A stretch of 64,000 bases of DNA from Veillonella intestinalis (GTDB lineage: Bacteria > Bacillota > Negativicutes > Veillonellales > Veillonellaceae), in NCBI RefSeq assembly GCF_943193155.1, contig NZ_CALPDB010000005.1:1-64000 (forward strand). The letters run 5' to 3'. The translations under genes were made by a program, and so were the position numbers. Shown here in pieces: positions 29,501 through 38,074 of the stretch; position 1 is the first letter of the stretch, and the number at the start of each line of letters is the position of its first letter. The notes below the pieces were generated by a model, which was not told the origin of the DNA, did no database searches, and was given only the letters and a program-made list of their open reading frames with translations.

Positions 29501-30104
29501 ATTCTTCAACTGCTTCCATATCTACTAATGGTTTTAATTCTTCATAGTCAAGAACTTCAATTTTTTGAATTTCATGAGAAGTACGGAAACCATCAAAGAA
29601 GTTGATGAATGGTACGCGTGTTTTAATAGCTGTTAAGTGAGCTACTGGAGCAAGGTCCATAACTTCTTGTACAGAAGCTTCGGAGAGCATTGCACAACCA
29701 GCGGCACGAGCGGCCATAACGTCTTGGTGGTCACCAAAAATGGCTAATGCGTGAGCGGCAAGAGCACGAGCTGCTACATGGAATACACCTGGTAATAATT
29801 CACCAGCTACTTTATACAAGTTTGGAAGCATTAACAATAAACCTTGAGAAGAGGTAAATGTAGTTGTTAAAGCACCTGCTTGTAAGGAACCGTGTACAGC
29901 AGCGGCAGCACCAGCTTCAGACTGCATTTCTACAACCTGTACTTTGTGGCCGAAGATATTTTTACGGCCAGTAGCAGCCCAGTCATCAACGTGTTCTGGC
30001 ATTGGAGAAGACGGTGTGATTGGATAAATAGCTGCTACTTCGGTAAAACCGTATGCAACGTGAGCTGCGGCCTGGTTGCCGTCCATAGTTTTCATTTTAC
30101 GCAT
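26574..30104 (-). CDS. nifJ: Pyruvate:ferredoxin (flavodoxin) oxidoreductase
   Basis: A 1176-residue single-chain PFOR, the central anaerobic route from pyruvate to acetyl-CoA, CO2 and reduced ferredoxin. Domains in order: the pyruvate-binding domain (MDGNQAAAHVAYGFTEVAAIYPITPSSPM), the transketolase-like domain near residues 260-400, the gamma/EKR domain, two 4Fe-4S motifs near residues 690-760 (CIQCNQCAFVCP and CLGCSNCVNICP), and the thiamine diphosphate domain with CAGCGETPY near residue 815 and FGGDGWAYDIGFGG near residue 965. Length is standard. AGGAGG precedes the ATG by ten bases. A LysR-box-like dyad lies 115 bases upstream, and a LysR gene is divergent. Confidence 0.97.
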   Translation of the reverse strand: MRKMKTMDGNQAAAHVAYGFTEVAAIYPITPSSPMPEHVDDWAATGRKNIFGHKVQVVEMQSEAGAAAAVHGSLQAGALTTTFTSSQGLLLMLPNLYKVAGELLPGVFHVAARALAAHALAIFGDHQDVMAARAAGCAMLSEASVQEVMDLAPVAHLTAIKTRVPFINFFDGFRTSHEIQKIEVLDYEELKPLVDMEAVEEFRKRALNPDAPVTRGTAENPDIYFQHREASNPFYLEVPNVVEHYMAEINKLTGRNYQLFNYVGAPDATDVIVAMGSSCQVVEETVDYLNKQGRKVGLVKIHLFRPFATDRFVAALPKTVERIAVLDRTKEPGALAEPLFLDVQAALVQNDINAKVYGGRYGLSSKDVIPADIVSVFDNMLADAPKRFFTLGIEDDVTNLSLKRAEGVSITAEGLTGCKFWGFGSDGTVGANKSAIKIIGDYTDMYAQAYFDYDSKKSGGVTMSHLRFGKTPINKPYLVTEPEFIACHRQSYVHEYDLLRGIKKGGTFLLNCTWTPEELEEKLPANLRRTIAEKELNFYIINAAEIAREIGLGGRINMICQAAFFKLTNIIPVDKAIEYLKDSVEKTYGKKGQNVVDMNNAAIDKGVGALVKIDVPASWKDAVDNAAKEEKPGCASCPSYVENICKPVNAQAGYDLPVSSFAGFEDGTLPAGTAAYEKRGAALFVPHWIKENCIQCNQCAFVCPHATIRPVLATAEEVAAGPDNFEAIPALGAKDLQFRIAVSPLDCLGCSNCVNICPSPKGKAIEMRPIDGEMEFAETWDYAVKLPVKANPMKKDTVKGSQFETPLLEFSGACAGCGETPYARLITQLFGDRMVIANATGCSSIWGASMPASPYTTNQQGQGPAWGNSLFEDNAEYGYGMFVGAQKVRAQLAETAQVVAEKAAPSLKAAIENWIEGKDQGEGSRERVAELVKELEAAEQTEEVKEMLAKKQYLVKRSQWIFGGDGWAYDIGFGGLDHVLASGEDINVFVFDTEVYSNTGGQSSKSTHTAAVAQFAASGKRTKKKDLGMMAMTYGYVYVAQVSMGADKNQLMKAITEAEAYPGPSLIIAYAPCINHGIKGGMGNAQEEQRRAVASGYWDLYRYNPALKEAGKNPFSLDSKEPTESFRDFLMNEVRYASLKKAAPEMAEELFEKTEKDAIERRKSYVRLQKGFDEVQ

Positions 30105-30707
30105 GTTAAAAAAGCCTCCTTAAGCATTAAGAATGAGTTTTACACTTGCTTACCCTTATTATCTCAGGAACAAATTCCCCCGCACCTAGCGCATATCTAT
30201 GTCTTAGCATGTGAATACCCTATAGTATAATGAATACACTATAGGATTTTATACTGCGTATAAATTTTTGACATACATATTGGCAAATCGCTTCTAAACT
30301 GCACTGCTTCTACTATCAAGCAACCAAGAATGTTAAAATTTAATGCATTCTTTGTCGTATTTTTCGTAAAAGCATTGCCTATCTTGCAAAAATGTAATAA
30401 TATAATACTATTAAAACTATTTTGCATTTGGAGGACCTATTTCATTCCTAAAATAACAAATCGATATAGCCTCATGTCTTAATTATACAATTATAGATTG
30501 CATATAGCAACTGAAACAGGCGTATCTGAATTGCTAATTATGAGATAATAACTTGACATTTTTTCATAGGTTCTCAATATTGCGAACGTTTTTCAATAAC
30601 GCTATTTTTCAACGATATTGGAGTCATTCTTTACATTACATGAGTTTAACGCATTCTTGAAAAGTAGCTTTGAGTCTTTCATATATTTTTACTAGTTGAG
30701 GTGTACT
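30105..30707. promoter_or_regulatory. Divergent control region PFOR / lysR
   Basis: A 600-base non-coding region between PFOR and a divergent LysR gene. It holds the dyad at 30219-30245, a weak minus-strand promoter candidate upstream of it (ATGTCA 30269-30274, TATAAA 30248-30253, 15-base spacer), and a plus-strand TTGACA (30553-30558) with AATATT 17 bases later that could serve lysR. Short frames inside it have no ribosome site. Confidence 0.5.
30219..30245. promoter_or_regulatory. LysR-type operator candidate upstream of PFOR
   Basis: CCTATAGT (30219-30226) and ACTATAGG (30238-30245) are exact inverse complements separated by 11 bases. This gives the T-N11-A dyad recognised by LysR-type regulators. 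A LysR-type gene is divergent to PFOR. Confidence 0.55.
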
Positions 30708-31637
30708 ATGGATTTTCATCATTTAAAATACTTCGTAGAAGTAGCCGATCAAAAAAGTTTTAGTAAAGCAGCACGCAACTTGCACATCTCGCAATCCGCT
30801 ATTAGTCGTACGATTAAAGCTCTTGAAGATGAGCTAGGTGTTGTTTTATTCATGCGTAATGCTAAATCAGTAGAATTAACTGATGGCGGTACCATCTTTT
30901 TAACTCATGCGAAACGCGTTGTTTTCATGTTTGAGCATTTAAAAACAGATTTTGAAAATGAGTTCCGATTAGAACAAGGCTCTATTCACATTGGATTACC
31001 ACCAATTACAGATGCCCCTATTTTTGCTCAACTATTAGGTGAATTTAAACGTTCTTATCCACAAATTAATTTAGAATTATACGAAGAAGGTTCTAAAAAA
31101 ATTGAACTTAGTGTACAAGAAGGTCTTATTGATATTGGTATTATTTGTACAAAACCAAATCCTAAAGAATTTGAGTCCTTCTATCTTACTAGCGACCCAC
31201 TCTGTGTTATTTTACCGCGCGATAACCCATTAGCTAAAGAAAAAGAAATTTCCTTAGACATGTTATCCGAAGAATCTTTTGTACTTCATAAAGATGATTT
31301 CAACCTTCATGATGAAGTAGTAAAATCTTGTAAACATGCCGGTTTCCAACCTCATATTGTATTTGAAACTAGCCAACGTGACTTAATGTTACAAACAGTA
31401 GGTGCTCACTTAGCCATTGCTTTGCTACCAAGCCGTCTCTGCCCTGCCAAAGGGGAAAATACAAAAGTTGGTACTAGCGTAGCCGTGCGCCCACTAGTTC
31501 GTCCTGAAATTACTCATACATTATATGTAATTTGGAAAAAAGGTCATTATCTCTCCCACGCGTCTCGCTTGTGGTTAGATTTTGTAACCGCTAAATTACC
31601 ATTACCAACTGGTTCTATTTCTGCAGAAGGGAAATAA
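30708..31637 (+). CDS. LysR-family transcriptional regulator
   Basis: About 309 residues. The N-terminal winged helix-turn-helix (MDFHHLKYFVEVADQKSFSK, then AARNLHISQSAISRTIKALEDELG) is the LysR signature, and the periplasmic-binding-like effector domain runs from about residue 90. It is related to CidR/CynR-type regulators; the effector is unknown. The start at 30708 has GAGGTG upstream; an earlier TTG overlaps it. Its divergence from PFOR and the dyad at 30219-30245 suggest that it controls PFOR. Confidence 0.9.
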   Translation: MDFHHLKYFVEVADQKSFSKAARNLHISQSAISRTIKALEDELGVVLFMRNAKSVELTDGGTIFLTHAKRVVFMFEHLKTDFENEFRLEQGSIHIGLPPITDAPIFAQLLGEFKRSYPQINLELYEEGSKKIELSVQEGLIDIGIICTKPNPKEFESFYLTSDPLCVILPRDNPLAKEKEISLDMLSEESFVLHKDDFNLHDEVVKSCKHAGFQPHIVFETSQRDLMLQTVGAHLAIALLPSRLCPAKGENTKVGTSVAVRPLVRPEITHTLYVIWKKGHYLSHASRLWLDFVTAKLPLPTGSISAEGK

Positions 31638-31642
31638 GCATC

Positions 31643-32116
31643 ATGAGTGAGGAACGTCCTCGCAAGTTCGAGCCTCAACCAGGCCCTAATAAGCCACCAA
31701 AAACGCTCACTAACTTATGGAAGCGCACTACAACTTGGTTATGGTTACTCATAGTTTGTATGGGCTGTTATATCGCTTATCAGCAAGCCCAAATTGATGA
31801 GCTAGCAACCAGAGTCTATGGTCAATACAATATGAGTGACATGGACAGTTTTGATTATCGTATTACTAACCTAGAACACATCAGCAATGCGCACGCCGCT
31901 CGTTTAAAAGTAGCGGAAAAAGATATTGTCCAACTCCAAAAAGAGACTAATCAGTTTCAATGGCGCCTCATACAATTAGAATGGCTTCATCCTGAAATAA
32001 AAGTACCACAAGCGGCACCAACCGTGCCCTCATTAAAAGACTTTGATAGTAATCCAGGCCAAGTTCCCTCCCCACTACAACCAGGGGAAAGTATTTTTAA
32101 TGACACAACACCTTAG
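31643..32116 (+). CDS. Small membrane-anchored coiled-coil protein, function unknown
   Basis: A 157-residue protein of no family I recognise. Residues 1-30 are basic and proline-rich, residues 32-47 (WLWLLIVCMGCYIAYQ) form one membrane segment, followed by a predicted coiled coil (about 48-110) and a Pro-rich tail. The arrangement suggests a bitopic inner-membrane protein with the bulk outside the cytoplasm. It starts five bases after the LysR stop, so they form one operon. It could be a cell-envelope or division accessory protein, but nothing here proves that. Confidence 0.75.
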   Translation: MSEERPRKFEPQPGPNKPPKTLTNLWKRTTTWLWLLIVCMGCYIAYQQAQIDELATRVYGQYNMSDMDSFDYRITNLEHISNAHAARLKVAEKDIVQLQKETNQFQWRLIQLEWLHPEIKVPQAAPTVPSLKDFDSNPGQVPSPLQPGESIFNDTTP

Positions 32117-32130
32117 TATATAAAAAATAA

Positions 32131-32178
32131 AAAAGGTCGTAAGCAAACGAATCATACATCGTTTACTTACGACCTTTT
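32131..32178. terminator. Bidirectional terminator between convergent genes
   Basis: Nearly perfect 20-base arms (32131-32150 and 32159-32178) surround an 8-base loop. An A-run on one side and a T-run on the other allow it to end both the plus-strand lysR operon and the minus-strand carrier gene at 32209. Confidence 0.9.
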
Positions 32179-32208
32179 ATTATATTACTAACTCTCTGCT
32201 AGTAAAAA

Positions 32209-33537
32209 TTATAAGTGGAACAAACCTAACATAGCACCACAAGCTAACGAAATCAAGGACATGATAAACAAACGTGGAGCACAGAATTTCAACATATCTT
32301 TAATTTCAATACCAGCTAAACCACAAGCTAAGAATGTAGTCGCTGCATGAGGCGTTACTAATACACCATAGTTTTTAGAAATCAACATAGCCATAGCCAT
32401 ATCTTGAGGATTTACACCAAATTTTTCACCTACACTAATAGCCAATGGAACAAGACCAAAGAAGTAGGAGTCAGTGCCAAGCAACATACCAATTGGTACC
32501 CCAAGAATACCAAAGATAGTTTGTAAATGACCACCCAAGAAATCTGGTACTAAGGTAATTAACATAGATGCCATGTTATCCATCATTTTAGTACCGCTTA
32601 ATACACCTAAGAATACGCCAGATGCTAATAAAATCATAGGCATTGTTAAGGCAGTATCAGCATGCATTTTAATAGCTTTAGATTGTGCTTTTGCACCAGG
32701 GAAGTTAACAATCAAAGCAATGGCAAGTCCGAACATGAACGCACCATAAAGCGGAATCTTAGTGAAGCAAAGTAAGCCAATAACAACTAAAGTTAACAAA
32801 CCATTGAACCATAACAATTTAGGACGTTTCATAGCTTCTAAATCTTCAGAAGTTACATTACCATCAGTTGGTACTAATGAAGAATCTAATAATGCAGCTT
32901 CACCAGTTGGGTTTAAACCAGCACCACGACGTTTTTCAACAATCCCCATATAAGCAGCAAACACAATTAAGATTACTAAGCCTACCCCTTGTAATGGAAT
33001 TAATGCTTGCCATAAAGCATTTACATCAGCGTTTAATACAACCCCTGTACGCGCTACTGGACCACCCCATGGTACCAAGTTCATGATACTCATAGCCGCA
33101 CCAATGATACATACTAAAGTTACAGGGCGAATGTGTAACTTTTTATAAATAGGAAGCATGGCAGGAATCGTAATTAACAAGGTAGATGCTAACGCGCCAT
33201 CCAAATGCCCTACTACTGCGATAAGTGCTGTAGCAATGGTAACTAACATAATATTATTGCCGGCTTTTTTAGCCAAGTAATTTACCAATGGATCAAATAG
33301 ACCAACATCACTCATCAAGGAGAAGTACACAATAGAGAATACGAATAATACCGCTGTAGACCAAGTTTTAGATACACCTGCTTGAATAAATGTAAAAATA
33401 TCTGATGGACCAAAACCAGCAATAACAGCCATGATAATAGGCACGATTACGAAAATCGGCACAGGATTTGTTTTAGATTGGATTAATGCCCATACGATGA
33501 TAACAATCATCAATAGGCCCAAAATACCTAAAAACAT
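32209..33537 (-). CDS. CitMHS-family citrate carrier
   Basis: A 442-residue polytopic membrane protein of the CitMHS family, which carries citrate together with a divalent metal and protons. About 11-12 hydrophobic segments are present. NPVPIFVIVPIIMAVIAGFGP at the N terminus and MSIMNLVPWGGPVARTG near residue 150 are family hallmarks, and GTDSYFFGLVPLA near residue 355 is the second conserved half. It lies between two terminators, downstream of the citrate lyase genes. Metal specificity cannot be read from sequence. AAGGAG precedes the ATG. Confidence 0.88.
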   Translation of the reverse strand: MFLGILGLLMIVIIVWALIQSKTNPVPIFVIVPIIMAVIAGFGPSDIFTFIQAGVSKTWSTAVLFVFSIVYFSLMSDVGLFDPLVNYLAKKAGNNIMLVTIATALIAVVGHLDGALASTLLITIPAMLPIYKKLHIRPVTLVCIIGAAMSIMNLVPWGGPVARTGVVLNADVNALWQALIPLQGVGLVILIVFAAYMGIVEKRRGAGLNPTGEAALLDSSLVPTDGNVTSEDLEAMKRPKLLWFNGLLTLVVIGLLCFTKIPLYGAFMFGLAIALIVNFPGAKAQSKAIKMHADTALTMPMILLASGVFLGVLSGTKMMDNMASMLITLVPDFLGGHLQTIFGILGVPIGMLLGTDSYFFGLVPLAISVGEKFGVNPQDMAMAMLISKNYGVLVTPHAATTFLACGLAGIEIKDMLKFCAPRLFIMSLISLACGAMLGLFHL

Positions 33538-33622
33538 AGGAAAAACTCCTTTCCAACATATAAACGTTACAGACTAAAAAACTCTTGCTCATTTAACAAG
33601 CTTGCCTGTTGCACTATATAAG

Positions 33623-33652
33623 AAAAAGGGATTGCCGTAACAATCCCTTTTT
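33623..33652 (-). terminator. Terminator of the citrate lyase operon
   Basis: AAAAAGGGATTG and CAATCCCTTTTT arms with a 6-base loop, followed by T residues on the minus strand, 78 bases after the citF stop codon. Confidence 0.85.
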
Positions 33653-33730
33653 CAAAAATACTATTAGCAATTTCAATCAAGCTTCGTAACGCTGATTCAA
33701 TAATTAATTTGTCTTTATTCCATCGACTAA

Positions 33731-35284
33731 TTAGTCTAATGGTTTGCGAACTACGTCGATAATAGAGCCGTCACGGTATTCAACGATAGCTACTACATCT
33801 TCGTCTTTATCGCTTACAGTAATACCTTCTGGTTTACCAACAAGATCAAAAGCTAATTTCTGTAACTCTTCAATTGTGTAAATTGGTAAGTTAGAATCTT
33901 TAAAGCGTTCAATCAAGTCAGTGCGACGAGGGTTAATAGCGATACCGCGTTCTGTTACAATTACGTCAACAGATTCACCTGGCGTAATAACAGTTTGAAC
34001 GCTATCTAAAATCATTGGCAAACGGCCACGTACTAATGGACAAGTAATAACTGTACATTTAGCACCAGCAGCTGTATCACTGTGACCACCAGAAGCCCCC
34101 ATAAGAACGCCATTGGAGTCAGTCATACAGTTAACATTAAAGTTTGTATCAATTTCAGTAGCACCAAGGAATACAACATCAAGGTAGTTAGTCATATTGT
34201 CAGTCCAAGGATCCGCATACATGGATGCACTCATTTCAATATGAGCAGGGTTTTTATGTAAAGAAGCAGCTGCTACTGTATCAAATGTTTGAGTATCATA
34301 AATAGCATTGATTAAACCGTCTTCTAACATACCTGCCAAAATACCAGTGGCACCACCAATACCAAAACCAGCTTTAACGCCTTGTTCTTTTAGTTTTTGG
34401 CCGATGAATTTAGCTACTGTTAAAGGTGCCCCACCAGCACCAAGCTGGAAGCTGAAACCTTCTTTAATGATGCCTGCTTGATCAAGGAATTCTGCAGCCA
34501 TTTCAGCAATTTTAATCTGTACAGGGTTTTTAGTAAAACCAACTGCACCAGAAGCAATCCCTTCTGGATCACCAATTGCTTCTACTTCAACGATGTAATC
34601 TACATCTGTTTGAGGTACAGAATAAGGATATACATAATCAACTAAGTTATCAGTAATGGCAACAGTTTTATCTGCATAATGAGAGTCAACCATAGCGTAA
34701 CCAAGAGCACCACAAGCAGATTTACCTTGCATGCCAGTAAAGTTACCACGGCGGTCACAAGTAGGTGCACCCATGAAGGCTACATCGATGTGAACTTCAC
34801 CTGCAATAATAGCACGGGCACGGCCACCATGAGAACGAATAACTACAGGACGTTTCAATACGCCTGGATTCTTCGTTAAGAATTTGCCTAGTGCATCACG
34901 AAGACCAGAAGTTTCAATAGCTGTTACTGTGCCATCTTTAATCATATCGATTAAGAATTCATGACAAGGGCTAAGAGAACTGGAAGCAACAGTAATATCT
35001 TTAATACCTTTTGCTTGAATGCGTTCCATAACCATTTTCATAACATAATCGCCATTACGGAAATGATGGTGGAAAGAAACAGTCATACCATCTTTTAAGC
35101 CAGTTTTTTCAATAGCTTCATCGATGGAAGATAATAATTTATCAGCGCCACCTTGATTATATTTAGCAACAGGACGGCCTACACGGCGTACTTTAGGCTC
35201 AATAGCGAACTCGCCTTGATATAATTCACGACCCGCAAGAGCTGGTAAATCCATTGGAATTTCGCGATTTGCTTTATTTAACAT
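33731..35284 (-). CDS. citF: Citrate lyase alpha subunit (citrate:acyl-carrier transferase)
   Basis: About 517 residues, the standard length for CitF. The alpha subunit moves citrate onto the acetylated carrier to give citryl thioester and acetate. The N-terminal part has FHHHFRNGD, and later blocks FMGAPTCDRRGNF near residue 185 and FQLGAGGAPLTVAKF near residue 285 are typical, as is the GASGGHSDTAAGAKCTVI stretch near residue 410. I start at 35284, with AAGGAG nine bases upstream. It overlaps the stop of the citD-citE fusion by 11 bases, so translation is coupled. Confidence 0.93.
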   Translation of the reverse strand: MLNKANREIPMDLPALAGRELYQGEFAIEPKVRRVGRPVAKYNQGGADKLLSSIDEAIEKTGLKDGMTVSFHHHFRNGDYVMKMVMERIQAKGIKDITVASSSLSPCHEFLIDMIKDGTVTAIETSGLRDALGKFLTKNPGVLKRPVVIRSHGGRARAIIAGEVHIDVAFMGAPTCDRRGNFTGMQGKSACGALGYAMVDSHYADKTVAITDNLVDYVYPYSVPQTDVDYIVEVEAIGDPEGIASGAVGFTKNPVQIKIAEMAAEFLDQAGIIKEGFSFQLGAGGAPLTVAKFIGQKLKEQGVKAGFGIGGATGILAGMLEDGLINAIYDTQTFDTVAAASLHKNPAHIEMSASMYADPWTDNMTNYLDVVFLGATEIDTNFNVNCMTDSNGVLMGASGGHSDTAAGAKCTVITCPLVRGRLPMILDSVQTVITPGESVDVIVTERGIAINPRRTDLIERFKDSNLPIYTIEELQKLAFDLVGKPEGITVSDKDEDVVAIVEYRDGSIIDVVRKPLD

Positions 35285-36518
35285 TAATTTCAGCTCCTTC
35301 ATCTACTTCTACTTTAATACCGGCTGCACGTGCTTTATCTACAATGCGTTGTGCACGAACTACGATAGGACCATCAATCATCTTACCGTCAACAGCAATA
35401 ACGCCTTTATTGTTTTTCAAAGCATCTGCATAGCTATTCAATACTTTAACAGAATGAGCAATTTCTTTTTCATCTGGAGTAAATACTTTGTGAGCCAATT
35501 TAATCTGACTTGGATGGATACAAGATTTACCATCGAAGCCAAGGGCCTTAATGTATTGTACTTCTTCTACGAAACCATCTAGATCTTTAACATCAGAGAA
35601 TACAGTATCTACGCAACGAATACCTGCTTCACGAGCTGCCAATAAGATAGATTGACGAGCAAATGCTAATTCAACAGCTGGTTTAGATTTACCAGTGCGA
35701 AGGTCAGCACGATAATCTTCAGCACCAAGTGCGATACCTACAACGCGAGGGCCATGGCAGATTTCACGTACATTATAAAGACCTTTAACGGATTCAATCG
35801 CTACAATAATATTAATTGTACCTTCTTCCCAACCATTAGCTTTTTCTACTTCTTCAATTTTACGAGCTACGATTTCAACTTCAGATACGTCTTCAGTTTT
35901 TGGAATACGAATCAAGTTTGGTTTAGCTGGTACAATTACATCTAAGTCATCATAGCCATATGGTGTCTGAGTTGGATGGTTAATACGAACTACTGTTTCA
36001 GAGCGGAAAGTCATGCTTTTCAAAGCTTCAGCTGTCATCAAACGAGCTGTATCTTTTTCTGTTACAGGAATGGAGTCTTCAATATCAAACATCAAGCTAT
36101 CCGCACCGTGGATATCTGCGCTATTAATCATTTTAGGCGTATTCCCAGGCACGAACATCATGCTACGAGAAATACGAGCTTTAGCAGCTTCTGATAATGG
36201 TAAATTTTTAACTTCTACGGGACGAGTTTCGTCATGAGTTACAGTAGCTTTCGGTTCAGAACCGCGTTCTAAAGCACCTAATACACGTGCTTTAATTGCA
36301 TAGTCCCAAGCGGCCTTATCATCGGCGATAACCTTTACCCCATCATAACCAGCTTCTTTTACTGTGTTCACGATTAATTCTTCAATGTGTTTACCATACT
36401 GGCGTTTTACTTTTGAAGTTAATTCAACTTCAATACCAGCTGCGATTGGCTCAACGGTTACAAGACAATCTTGTTTTTCGTCAAAACCAGCAGTCGCTGC
36501 TTTTACTAATTTGTTCAT
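35274..36518 (-). CDS. Fused citrate lyase acyl-carrier (CitD) and beta (CitE) subunits
   Basis: A 414-residue fusion. Residues 1-95 match the CitD acyl-carrier subunit, and residues about 115-414 match CitE, the lyase (HpcH/HpaI aldolase fold: MMFVPGNTPKMI, SLMFDIEDSI, VAIESVKG, GAEDYRADL with the magnesium-binding acidic residues). CitD normally carries a phosphoribosyl-dephospho-CoA on the serine of GTLESSD or similar. Here the aligned stretch is AGFDEKQD and the serine position is Lys15. The domain may thus be a structural remnant. The gene sits upstream of citF and downstream of a DASS carrier. AAAGGA precedes the ATG. Confidence 0.88.
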   Translation of the reverse strand: MNKLVKAATAGFDEKQDCLVTVEPIAAGIEVELTSKVKRQYGKHIEELIVNTVKEAGYDGVKVIADDKAAWDYAIKARVLGALERGSEPKATVTHDETRPVEVKNLPLSEAAKARISRSMMFVPGNTPKMINSADIHGADSLMFDIEDSIPVTEKDTARLMTAEALKSMTFRSETVVRINHPTQTPYGYDDLDVIVPAKPNLIRIPKTEDVSEVEIVARKIEEVEKANGWEEGTINIIVAIESVKGLYNVREICHGPRVVGIALGAEDYRADLRTGKSKPAVELAFARQSILLAAREAGIRCVDTVFSDVKDLDGFVEEVQYIKALGFDGKSCIHPSQIKLAHKVFTPDEKEIAHSVKVLNSYADALKNNKGVIAVDGKMIDGPIVVRAQRIVDKARAAGIKVEVDEGAEINVK

Positions 36519-36603
36519 AGCTTCGCATCCTTTCTTAACGAATCATAGCTAATAATAAACTAACACTAAACCAAAAAGAACTAAAATTTATAATTTACTG
36601 ATA

Positions 36604-36630
36604 CTCAAGTGGAGCAAAGCCCCACCTGAG
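36604..36630 (-). terminator. Hairpin between the DASS carrier and citD-citE genes
   Basis: CTCAAGTGG.GC and GC.CCACCTGAG arms with an AAA/TTT loop form a strong stem 14 bases after the carrier stop. There is no T-run, so it may be a partial terminator or an RNA-stabilising element inside the operon. Confidence 0.5.
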
Positions 36631-36643
36631 CTGGTAACATAAC

Positions 36644-38074
36644 TTATTTAATAAGGCCGATAGCAGACCAGTAACCATAACCAACGGTCATTGTTAAGAT
36701 GAAACATACGATAGCAACTAAGCCACCTACAATCCACCAAGTCTTAACATCATTAAACCCTTCACCAAAGATAATTGGTGCTGCCGCTCCGCCGTAGTGA
36801 GTTAAGGCCCCACCATAGGAGTTAGTCGCAGCTAATACAAGAGCAAGTCCCATTGGATCAACACCAGCTACTTTACCAACTGTCAAGAATACTGGTAACA
36901 TAGCTACTACATAAGCACTACCAGAAGCGAATAAATAACGAACCGCTACACTGATAAAGCCAATAACCACTAACGCAATAAATGCATTATCGCCGAAGTG
37001 AATATGTGTTTCCATGAATTTAGCTAACCATTCAAAGAATTTCACTTTACTTAACGCACTGGACATACCGATAATACCGCCGAACCAAATGAATGTGTTC
37101 CAAGCGCCATTACTTTTAAGTACATCATCCCATTTAATAACATTACATACAATGGATAAGCACATAGCCGCTACAGCTACGGCTGTCGCATTGATAGAAA
37201 GTTTAATACCAAAACCTTGATCCAAAATGGAAGGCATTGCCCAACCAAGTAAAGCTAAAACGAAAATAGCTACCAAGATTTTTTCACTTAATTTCATTGG
37301 CCCTAAATCTTCAAGACCTTGTTTAGCAATCGTATGATTGTCAATCTTAGTCAATGTAGGACGTTCAACAAGATAAGTAACAAATGGAACTACTAATAAC
37401 ATTACTAAGCCAGGAATTACCATAGCTAAGGCCCAAACACCCCAGTTGAGGTCAACTCCTAAAATTTTATTCATAAAGTCAGCTGCTAATAAGTTAGGTG
37501 CCATAGCCGTAGCAAACATGAAAGATGTTACTTTAGTAACCATATAAGTGTTAGCACTTAAGTAAGCACCTGCTTTTTTAGCAGTTTCACCTGGTTCAGA
37601 ACCAAGGGCACGAGCGGTAGCATTGATAATCGGATATACGATACCACCAGCACGAGCTGTATTCGAAGGGGTTACTGGAGAAATAATAAAATCTAAGATA
37701 GCGGTAACATAACCCAAACGCAATACAGTGGAACCAAACATACCAATCAAATGATACGCAATACGACGACCAAGACCGGTTTTAACAAATGCTACAGATA
37801 AAGCAAAGGCAGAAAATACTAACCACAATGTAGAGGATGCATATCCAGATAACACAGCGGATGTATTATTTAAGAAAATAGAAGATGCTGCAATAGATAC
37901 TAATAAAACTACAGGAGCACCCCATGGTTTAATAACTAAACCTACAATCGCTGTCAAATAAAAACCAAACAAGCGCCAAGCATTTACTTCAAGACCTTCC
38001 GGCGGTGGCATGAACCAAATAATTAACGGAATCAACGCCATAACTGCAATTTTAATTAATTTGCTGTTGTTCAT
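36644..38074 (-). CDS. DASS-family dicarboxylate/tricarboxylate carrier (CitT-like)
   Basis: A 476-residue polytopic carrier of the divalent anion:sodium symporter family, close to citrate/succinate and tartrate/succinate antiporters. The two pseudo-repeats carry the ligand motifs SPVTPSNTARAGGIVYPI near residue 135 and ATNSYGGALTHYGG near residue 405. About 12-13 membrane segments can be counted. With the lyase genes next to it, exchange of citrate for succinate or malate is plausible. AAGGAG precedes the ATG. A promoter (38177-38205) and a LysR-box-like dyad (38262-38276) lie upstream. Confidence 0.88.
   Translation of the reverse strand: MNNSKLIKIAVMALIPLIIWFMPPPEGLEVNAWRLFGFYLTAIVGLVIKPWGAPVVLLVSIAASSIFLNNTSAVLSGYASSTLWLVFSAFALSVAFVKTGLGRRIAYHLIGMFGSTVLRLGYVTAILDFIISPVTPSNTARAGGIVYPIINATARALGSEPGETAKKAGAYLSANTYMVTKVTSFMFATAMAPNLLAADFMNKILGVDLNWGVWALAMVIPGLVMLLVVPFVTYLVERPTLTKIDNHTIAKQGLEDLGPMKLSEKILVAIFVLALLGWAMPSILDQGFGIKLSINATAVAVAAMCLSIVCNVIKWDDVLKSNGAWNTFIWFGGIIGMSSALSKVKFFEWLAKFMETHIHFGDNAFIALVVIGFISVAVRYLFASGSAYVVAMLPVFLTVGKVAGVDPMGLALVLAATNSYGGALTHYGGAAAPIIFGEGFNDVKTWWIVGGLVAIVCFILTMTVGYGYWSAIGLIK

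Noticed and set aside
30239-30427. 62-codon frame in the PFOR/lysR gap
   Set aside because: It lies across the LysR-box dyad, has no ribosome site and resembles AT-rich noise.
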